DNA of 64,000 nt from Astropecten irregularis (lineage: Eukaryota; Echinodermata; Asteroidea; Paxillosida; Astropectinidae), in NCBI GenBank assembly GCA_963971285.1, contig OZ020252.1, positions 13,615,662 to 13,679,661 on the forward strand. The letters are read 5' to 3'. Made by a program: the position numbers and the translations under genes. Positions 45,443-64,000 of this stretch are shown here, piece after piece (the stretch's first letter is position 1; each line of letters opens with the position of its first letter). The notes under the pieces were generated by a model that saw only the letters and a program-made list of their open reading frames with translations, was not told the DNA's origin and searched no databases.

Positions 45443-47599
45443 GATAAAAGGTGTGCTCCAATTGGGCAATATGCAGTTTGATTGACATAGGACAGAAGGG
45501 TTCATTAATTCAGGTTTAGATGTTTGTAATTTGGGGTTCACAAAACTGGGGCTGCACTTACGACAAAAATGAAGAATGCACAAGTCTTTGTGACGCAACA
45601 TTTGATGGGAGCTGAATTTATCATTCTTGCAGAGTCCACCGCTCCAACATCCTTTTATTCTCTCTCGCACTCTTTCTCTGTGGTGTGGAAATCAAAACTA
45701 CACAACTGCTGCACTTCAAAACAAGACAACAATTCTCCAATAAATCACAAGTAATATCAGTCTCATTTCAGTTGCCTCAGTTTTTTTCCTCTTTTTTAAT
45801 ATTTTCTTCATATTGCGCACACAGCCATGCAAAATGAATGGAAATCATCTTCACTTTAAAAACCAAAAAGTATTTTGAAAGCAAGGAAAAAAAATATCAA
45901 TAGACTGCAATCTGACCTTTGACATGAGTTGCTATGACATCGTCACTGTCACCTAAACATTATCGATAAAAAAAGGTTTCCAATCACCCAGAAATGAACT
46001 TCTTAAATAAAACAGGGCAGCGGAAATGTTGAAATCTTCAAGCCAATTTACAATTGTATGATACAAACTACATGTGATTTATTTACAGTACATGGTAAAA
46101 ATGTGTGCATGGTTCTTGTGTGGCTGGTATATAACAAGATGACGAGTTATTAATTATGTACAATACTGGGTATAATACAGGGAATATGACAATATGGGAA
46201 CATTGGGGATAGAAGTTGTGAAGTGGGAGGACGTTGGACCCATTTCAATACCTTAGCCTGGGCTCTGATCTGCCTTGTGCTTCATTGTGTACAATGTACA
46301 TCTATTCTATAAAACAGGGATTCAAATAGAAGGCTTTTGTATTGGGTCTAATTTTGACATAATTACTCTGTTGTACTCCAAACAAGAAAGAAGTGCTTCC
46401 AACTCTATAACCTATACCATCAACTTTTTGAGGCTGGAGACCGAGCACAAGTCCGAGCCGAGCCTTCAAAAAGTGCCATGCAAAACAAAAGGTCATCAGC
46501 ATTATTGAGGCCATGTCTAACTAACCATGTGCACTGAGACATGTAAAAAATATCAATGCTGCCAAACCTTGGGCTCCATCTTAGTGGACAGAAATTCATT
46601 GGCTCAGACTTTTGGTGGAAAGGTCTTCAATAAATTGTAACAAGGCTCATTTTAGAAGTGTTCAAATATCATCACAGGTAATGAATTCAAGTGACATTTA
46701 CACAAAGGCCATGACATTTTTTAAGTATGAAACTGTTTCTGAGTTGCTCAATCAGAAAATTGCTATGCAAATGTTCCCAGAACTCAAAATTTCTCATCGT
46801 TCGTATGAGCATCTCCTTTTTGCAGTGTTGTCTTACACCGCGAGTTCTATAGTAGTGCTCTTGACATCTGCAGACAATGTTCAGTAATGCTACGGTTCTA
46901 TCTACATTGACAAATTGTCCAACAGCATAAGCATTACATACCATGATACCAAACATTTGACAAAATGAACACATTTTTCCATTGGACATTAACTCTGTTC
47001 CAGCCTATAGACTTGAACATGTCATGCTTACCTTTTCACAAGTTCCAGGCACTCACATGCACCACTGAGGAATTGTGGGTTTCAATACCAGAAACAGAAA
47101 ATTTGTTCAGGTCGTCTCTTTAGTAGATTTTGTAATCAATTTCTAGCTCAGTAACTTCTCATTCAGTCATTGTATGTTCCTTGTAAACGGTATAGTCAGT
47201 GCACTTTGATGCATGCAGACAATATACTGTTGGCTATTAAGACAACAATTTGAACGTTGATTTGGTTTGAGAATTTCATAAATGACTATGATCAACTGAA
47301 ATAAATTTGCTGACCCAGTACAACTTGCACGATATTTAGTCATTTCCTGGTTAAAACAAACCCTTAAATTACGGTCACTGAATCAAGAGATGCACAGAAA
47401 AGGTTACATTGCTTGATAATTAGTAAATTGTCTTCAGTGTCAAAATTCATTTCAATATTGGATTGAAGTTGTCAAAATTCAGGACCTAAATTCACCAGTA
47501 ATCTTTCAGCAATTAAGCAGACCACTCACAAATGTGATAAAAGAAACTTTTATGAATACTGGAATCATGTGGGCTTTGGTTGCCAAACTGTGGCAAAGT
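45443..47599. other. Intergenic, convergent region
   Basis: Short random-looking ORFs only. No exon, RNA or paired repeat seen. Confidence 0.4.
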
Positions 47600-47750
47600 T
47601 CACCAAACTCATTGTAACTTACTGTCAATTGTAGGACTTATGATGCATGCATTCCATGCAGCCCCAGCCACGTAGAAGTCGTAGATATGATGGGTTATCC
47701 TTTGTAACTCAAGTTACGATCATTCGTAGGGCTTCGTAAAAATCAAACCC
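47600..47750. repeat. Decayed copy of the 43055-43192 MITE
   Basis: Shares ACTCATTGTAACTTACTGTC, TAGGACTTATGATGCAT and CGTAGGGCTTCGTA in the reverse orientation. Confidence 0.7.
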
Positions 47751-50113
47751 TACAGTGTTATACAGAGAGCTACCCAATCAATCGCATACTTCGGAAAAAA
47801 ATTATATTAAGATGGTGTGGAATACAATGTATTCAAATAACCAATGGGGCAATTTTCAATTCAACAGTTTGCAAGACTTGCAAAAAACCCATAGTATTGG
47901 TTTGGTAAAAAGGGGTTTGGTATTAATGTCAAACCCATCATGAGTTTTGATATTTGACTGGGATCAGAAAAACATGTATTTAAAAATTCACAAGGGATTT
48001 TCTCACCCAATAAAGGATGTGGTCACAAACTGATACCACACGTTGACATGTACAAAGGAACTGAACAACTTGTATCACATTCTGATAGTGATAGTTTATG
48101 TACAGTAAATTCATGAAAGTAAAAACCAAACGAATAACATAATAAATAAATAGTAAAATATAGGCTAGTTAAGGCTGTCCAAAAACACACAATATGGCAC
48201 ACAAATTCTAATAGAGTATAAACCTGTAGCTACACATACAGATAAAAAAAATCAAACTTATTATCCCAAGAATATGATAATGCTTACACTTCAGCCAATC
48301 AGTGATCTAGTTTTGCCTTGTCAGTCTGTGATTGGTTGTAGATCCCCAGTGATATAACTAGGGTCACTTTTCTGAGGGGGGCACACATGCGCGCACCAAT
48401 TGGACACAATGAAGCGAATGAACACTGTTAAGGCAATTCTTAAAAAAACAAAACGTCAAATAGTTACGGCACTGTAGATCCGCCACAGATAAATTTGAAC
48501 AAAATTTATAACCGCCGAGAGAAAAATATCTTTGAAGTGTGACTCTTATAGGGAATCGTGCAATCCTGTTTTTCAGAAGCAAAGCCTGTAACATTATATC
48601 TGATTAATTTAAACTTACTGTCCTGCAGGGTACGTACGGAAAATAATTCTCTTAAATATTTAACTTCAACAGATTTTAAAATGTACAGAAACTGATTAAA
48701 TAATTCATATATTACAATTTATATTTAAATACTACTGTCTATAATTATACTGTACATCATGCGGTGTACATAATACCCATCCCCGAAAAAAATAAATAGC
48801 AAAGTGACTGTGGGTGTGTGTGGGTGCGTGCTATTTGTGAGCTTGTTTTTCATTGGTTGACGAAAGTACAAAACTTTCTCAACTGACAAATCAAAACTTG
48901 CAATACTTTAAAAATAGGGACATAAAAACTTCAAGCAACTTTTGGATACAATATAAATATATTATATATTTAAAATGGCATCTATATATATCTATAGAAA
49001 TTTAATGGAAATTGAATTGGATAAAACTATTAGGGATAGGATCTAGTAATTTTTAATACTTTGAAATAAATAACACATTACCAAACTGAATGCTTGATAA
49101 AAATCAATCGTAATTGAGGTTTAAAAATGAAAGTACATAATAAGTAATAAACATTATAAATAAAATTTATGAACATTTTCTGCTTTTTTGATTAATTTTT
49201 TTTTTTTTTTTGGTGGGGAGGGTTACAGATTATATTCATATGTAAATAAATGTAATTATAGGAGGGTGATTTAAATATCCGTAATGCATAAATAATCAAG
49301 ATTCTTTTTTTTTCATTTAAAGTAAAAAATATGTTTCACTTTAAAGTTTCCTTACGTTTTCAGCATTTTTAACATCTAGATTGAGAGTTGGTTACAGATA
49401 TTTGAGCCTTTTTTCCTTCATGTGAACTTATATCTTGGTGTAACGTAACAGTGCATAATATTGTGAATTATAATATATAATATATTCAAAGAAAAAGAGC
49501 AATGTTATTGCCAAACTTATGAAAGACTACAATTTAAAACTAATTTTTCAATATTTCTAACACAAACAAACAAATGATACCCAATAATTTCCATCAGCAA
49601 AATGCAGTATGTATGTAAACACATATTCTACAGAACTACGGTATTCACATGAGGTGGCCAGTGAAAAAGAAATCGAATTTAATTCCACCACATCAGATCA
49701 GTTTAAAATTTGAACTTGAGAAGAATCTTAATGTCCTTAGTAAATACCCTGTACAACTTCAGATACTTCAAAGACCTTAATACGTCTGCAGTCTGTACAG
49801 CTTAGATTTTTGTTTGTGTATTTTTTTTTTTTTTTTGGTTATTTACAAAATCTATCACTTAGAATATTGATTGCACATTAGGAGATTCAACTTTTCAGCT
49901 AAAACGTGTTATTTCAGGTCGTTTTTTTTTTAACTCACCAAATTGATTGAAATTACTTTGTTGTGAAGCCATAAAATATCCTTGCGTGTTTAATTCAGTA
50001 TGAACTTTGTCCCAAGTTTGTGATTTTGTGTCAGCTTGAATTTCTGTGCAGTTAAGGTTTTTTGTTCTGCAGCTTAAGCACATGTCTTAAAGGATGGGAT
50101 TTAATGAATACAT
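47751..50113. other. Very AT-rich intergenic sequence
   Basis: Long A/T runs and TA-rich stretches with two homopolymer T tracts (about 49198 and 49829). No gene evidence. Confidence 0.45.
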
Positions 50114-50715
50114 GTGTCATTCCACCGGTTTGGGGCACAGTTTGTGACAGTGTCAAATGTTACATTTGAACATCTATTATCTATTACTATGACTTGTAAT
50201 AAGCATTTTGCACATTAAGTCTGAATAGTATGTGGCACACAGACTTCTTTCATTGCATTATAAACACCCCGGTTTGAATTTACCAGATTAAGACATTGTT
50301 GCTATATCACGTGATGCTGTGCAAGCTTTTGCATACATGTAGCGATACCCATCTCTGGAATAGACTGGTTCCTTTGTACTATTCTCATCCATTGTGAACT
50401 GTGTATTGGTGCGAGACGTCTGTTATCAAAAGCTTGCACCGCATCATTATATAGCAACAGAGTCTTTAGTCTGGGAAATTCAAACTGAAATGTTTATGTG
50501 TAATGAAAGAAGTCTGTGTACCAGATATTTATTCAGATTTAATGTGCAAAGGGCTTATTAGCATTGATTTATTCTTCAGTTTAATTTGCCGACTGATTCC
50601 ATTCGAATTTGAAGATCAGCTGCAAATGTGCATTTATTAATAAAATGATAATGCCCATTGATAGATGTGAAAGTGCGCAGCGTCACAAATCGTGCCCCAA
50701 CGTGGTGGAATGACC
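50114..50715. mobile_element. About 600-bp foldback element with long arms
   Basis: GTGTCATTCCACC...TTTGGGGCACAG pairs with CGTGCCCCAACGTGGTGGAATGAC. Further inward TTAAGTCTGAATAGTATGTG, AAGCTTTTG and TTGCTATAT segments also pair, so most of the element folds on itself. A partial relative is at about 56378-56490. Confidence 0.82.
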
Positions 50716-51129
50716 CACATGCAAACTGAGCTGGAACCAGCATATATCTCTTTGCATGATGTCGTTAAACTCTGCTCGTTATTTGCTGAGAAATGTGGAT
50801 GTGTCCATTTGAGCAGACCGTTAATCTTGCCCAAAAACCCCACACAAAACGTTTTAAACATGTGATAGATCATGTTTCCCAAACCTCACCACTTACAGCA
50901 AAAGACATGACTTGTGTCAAATGCTACAAAAACAATTCTGAAAAGAAAATGTTCAGAGGCTTAGAGACGTAAATACAGATATCTATTAAGCCAAACTCTG
51001 GATCTCCCGAAAAACCTGAGCAGATTATCATTTGAAAATGCAGATTCTTAAGTATTGTGTTTCAGCCTCAGTCGCTTCACAAAGAGACATTCAATTCAAC
51101 GTACAGGTACGCACAAGTGACAGTGTGGC

Positions 51130-51355
51130 TTAAGGTCTTTTCACAAAAACGCTAAAAAAACTCAACCATTGAGAAATTGTCTCACGGTTGCGAAATCTTA
51201 CAAAAGGATAATCGTGTGAAAGGACACCAATGCTTGAGACATTGAAAGTGACCTACATCCCTGGTGAATCCTTGAGAGATTTTCACTGAGGTCCAGACCC
51301 ATGAGAGAATTTCTCAATGGTTGAGAGTTTTGTTAACGTCGTGTGAAAAGGCCTA
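51130..51355. mobile_element. 226-bp foldback MITE, TAAGGTCTTTTCACA ends
   Basis: The right end reads GTGTGAAAAGGCCTAA. Internal AACCATTGAGAAATT and AATTTCTCAATGGTT are inverse. Confidence 0.85.
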
Positions 51356-53037
51356 ATGGGCCATGTTACACGAGGTAACTTCTACTGGAAATATGGAGGC
51401 AACAATCTACACCACAAGCAAAAGAAACACATTTAGTTAGCACAAAAAATATCAAATTTTCTTTCTGGGAATAACTCACAATCCCCAAGAAAATTACGTG
51501 ACAATGTAAGAATGGATGTTATATCTCCTTGGAGACTGCCTGAAACTGATTGCCTGTAAAAATTCCTCGTGCGACATGGGACTTAGATTGATTAAAACAT
51601 CACTTATTTTTTTAACAAGTTCAAATTGAATAGGTTTTAAATAGTGTGAGTGGATTTGATGAAATAGTGTTTTCCAAATCTATGAATCTAGAAAACTTTG
51701 CAAAATATCTATAAACCTTGATAATCTGACAAAACTCCATAATGTGTCCTTCACCCAGAAAAGGACTAAGTTCACAAACAGAAATAATTGAACAATAAAT
51801 TTGAAATGCTAAGTGTGTATATGTTACATTTCTCACTACTTTCAAATCTGCAATCTTGTCCAAAGTAAAAATTAAAGAAATTATGAAGACAACTGTTTGA
51901 TTTCAACTTCACTGATACAATTTTCAAAATTCACTGTCATGTTTAGATAGATCTCAGATCTCATCGCAAAAAACCCCAACTGATCAATTTGTACCAATAT
52001 CCTTTTGAGCAAACACTTTGGTGTTTCCGGACACATGATAAAAAAAGATTCCCAAACATTCCAAAATATCAAATAATGATTTCTGTGACAAATGGCAGTC
52101 TCATTTAGTTGAAAATATTGCAACCAAACAGATTCTTAATACAAAAATCGGATATGGATATCGTCAAGATTGGGGTAGCTTTTCAACCAAAAATAAGCAT
52201 TTCATGAAAACGACTGTGGGTTCCGCACACAGAGGCTTAGTGTAAAATCAAGATTTCCCGCTTTTTTCCAATTCACTTCATTCAAAGTAAAATAGTTGAA
52301 ATATCCAAAATATCTTCAAATAATCCCGAAAATCCACTGTACTACATTATATTCATGCAGCTTCAAAAACTCTCCAAACATCTAGATACAGATATCAAGA
52401 ATTCATGCTAAAAAGTATTCCTGCTTTCTTAAATACCATAATTAAGGCCCGCTTAATAGAAACTATATTCAATAATAAAATTTGCAGCAGATTGATTAGA
52501 ACACATTAACAATAATACCTACAGAGAAGGATAACTGGTTTCTGAAATATTTACATGTACATGACAAAATAGTCTTTTACTTTACACGGCCGAAACGCCG
52601 ACTTATGACGGATTCATATTAACAAGTTTTTTCCATTGACAATATTTGTCAAAGAGAACGAGGACATTTTCCCGCCATTTTTTTTTCTCACAACTTTCAA
52701 AGTTGGTTGATAGATCTTTCATTTTGTGAAAGTGACTGATTTTATTCTTTATCAACTCATTTTCAGGCATGCATTAATTACTGACAAGATAGCAATAACT
52801 ACATAGTTAGTTACAGAAGTAACTAGAAGTATAAACTAGTTACAGAAGTAACTAACTACATAGCTAGTTACCGGTTATTACTAGCACTTATTTAACACGT
52901 TTAACAGTTATCCCGGTTACATGAACTGATTAAGTGATAACTCGAAACATTCTCTTGAACCAGATCATACTGCCGTGCATAAGCCCTACCTTCACTTCCG
53001 ACATAAATTGTTTCCTAAACGCCTTCAAGCCACAGTT
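51356..53037. other. Intergenic 3' of PDE3
   Basis: AT-rich. At 52800-52875 TAGTTACAGAAGTAACTA repeats form a small palindromic cluster. No gene. Confidence 0.4.
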
Positions 53038-53043
53038 TTTATT
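53038..53043 (-). terminator. Likely PDE3 poly(A) signal (AATAAA on the minus strand)
   Basis: TTTATT on the plus strand, the nearest canonical signal about 405 bases beyond the PDE3 stop codon. Confidence 0.4.
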
Positions 53044-53248
53044 TGTGCTGCAGTTTGCCAGGAATGCAGAAATATCCTGGTCGCTCTAAAACACATTTTT
53101 GTTTCTCAAAGGCAAATAGTGTGACTGACAATCTACAGAGTAGATAATTTCTCCACCATTTATAAAAGTCTGTGGTTGAGCAACCAAGTCATACCAAGTC
53201 TTGCTTTTCGCAGCAGCATTTTTTAATTATATACACAGCTAAACAGAG

Positions 53249-53298
53249 CATTGCCCATCCACAGACACACCATTGCCCATCCACAGACACACCATTGC
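53249..53298 (+). repeat. 22-bp minisatellite, 2.3 units
   Basis: The CATTGCCCATCCACAGACACA unit repeats with no mismatch, in the PDE3 3'UTR. Confidence 0.9.
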
Positions 53299-53448
53299 CA
53301 CCAGTAAAAAAGACACCAGACAAACCAATCAAAAATGAAAACTACACAAAATTTTCAGTTGTCCTGGGGAGCAGGGAGATTGTGAGGAAAGGGTGCGTGA
53401 CTCGGTAAGAGTGATGTTTCAAGCCCAGCGACCCACTGACACTTCCTC

Positions 53449-64000
<10,552 letters not shown>

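Overview
This is a 64 kb stretch of intron-rich animal nuclear DNA. Three genes conserved between invertebrates and vertebrates can be read exon by exon, with splice sites and phases that match: SWSAP1 (+, 686-7200), an SLC28-family concentrative nucleoside transporter (+, about 13526-43036) and the 3' part of a PDE3-type cyclic nucleotide phosphodiesterase (-, 53449-64000, continuing past the window). The AT-rich background, the many short foldback/MITE elements and the introns of roughly 0.1-7 kb suggest a marine invertebrate deuterostome, most likely an echinoderm. That placement is inference only; no species can be read from the window.

Layout. 1-8005: SWSAP1 in six coding exons. Intron 1 holds a 126-bp hairpin element, a 2.3 kb long-TIR DNA transposon with a perfect 9-bp target duplication, and a foldback element. 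The 3' end is a 320-bp tandem duplication that duplicates the AATAAA signal. 8005-13400: intergenic, with three copies of a TTAA-flanked MITE and two orphan small ORFs. 13400-43036: the SLC28 gene, with a CRE (TGACGTCA) just upstream of the best first coding exon, eight shared exons (exons 2-9), and then two complete copies of the last two exons (33961-36020 and 42053-43036). 43036-53449: gene-poor convergent intergenic region with several foldback repeats, including one of about 600 bp. 53449-64000: PDE3 on the minus strand, six exons covering the C-terminal part of the HD-type catalytic domain and the charged tail.

The most interesting signal is the duplicated terminal exon pair of SLC28. 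Both pairs keep open frames, splice sites, identical phases and stop codons. The gene should therefore be able to make two transporters (647 and 648 aa) that differ over the last ~92 residues, a segment that carries substrate-site residues and the external C-terminal tail. Other points worth following: up to three alternative first exons; a GC-AG intron with a MITE 15 bp past its donor; a Lys-to-Arg change in the SWSAP1 P-loop; a DR5/DR1 nuclear-receptor-like element in the last PDE3 intron; and a foldback whose arms are tRNA-like sequences.

The genes do not form an operon. A loose functional link exists: PDE3 degrades cAMP, SLC28 proteins take up nucleosides such as adenosine, and a CRE lies upstream of SLC28. 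Nothing in the sequence proves co-regulation.
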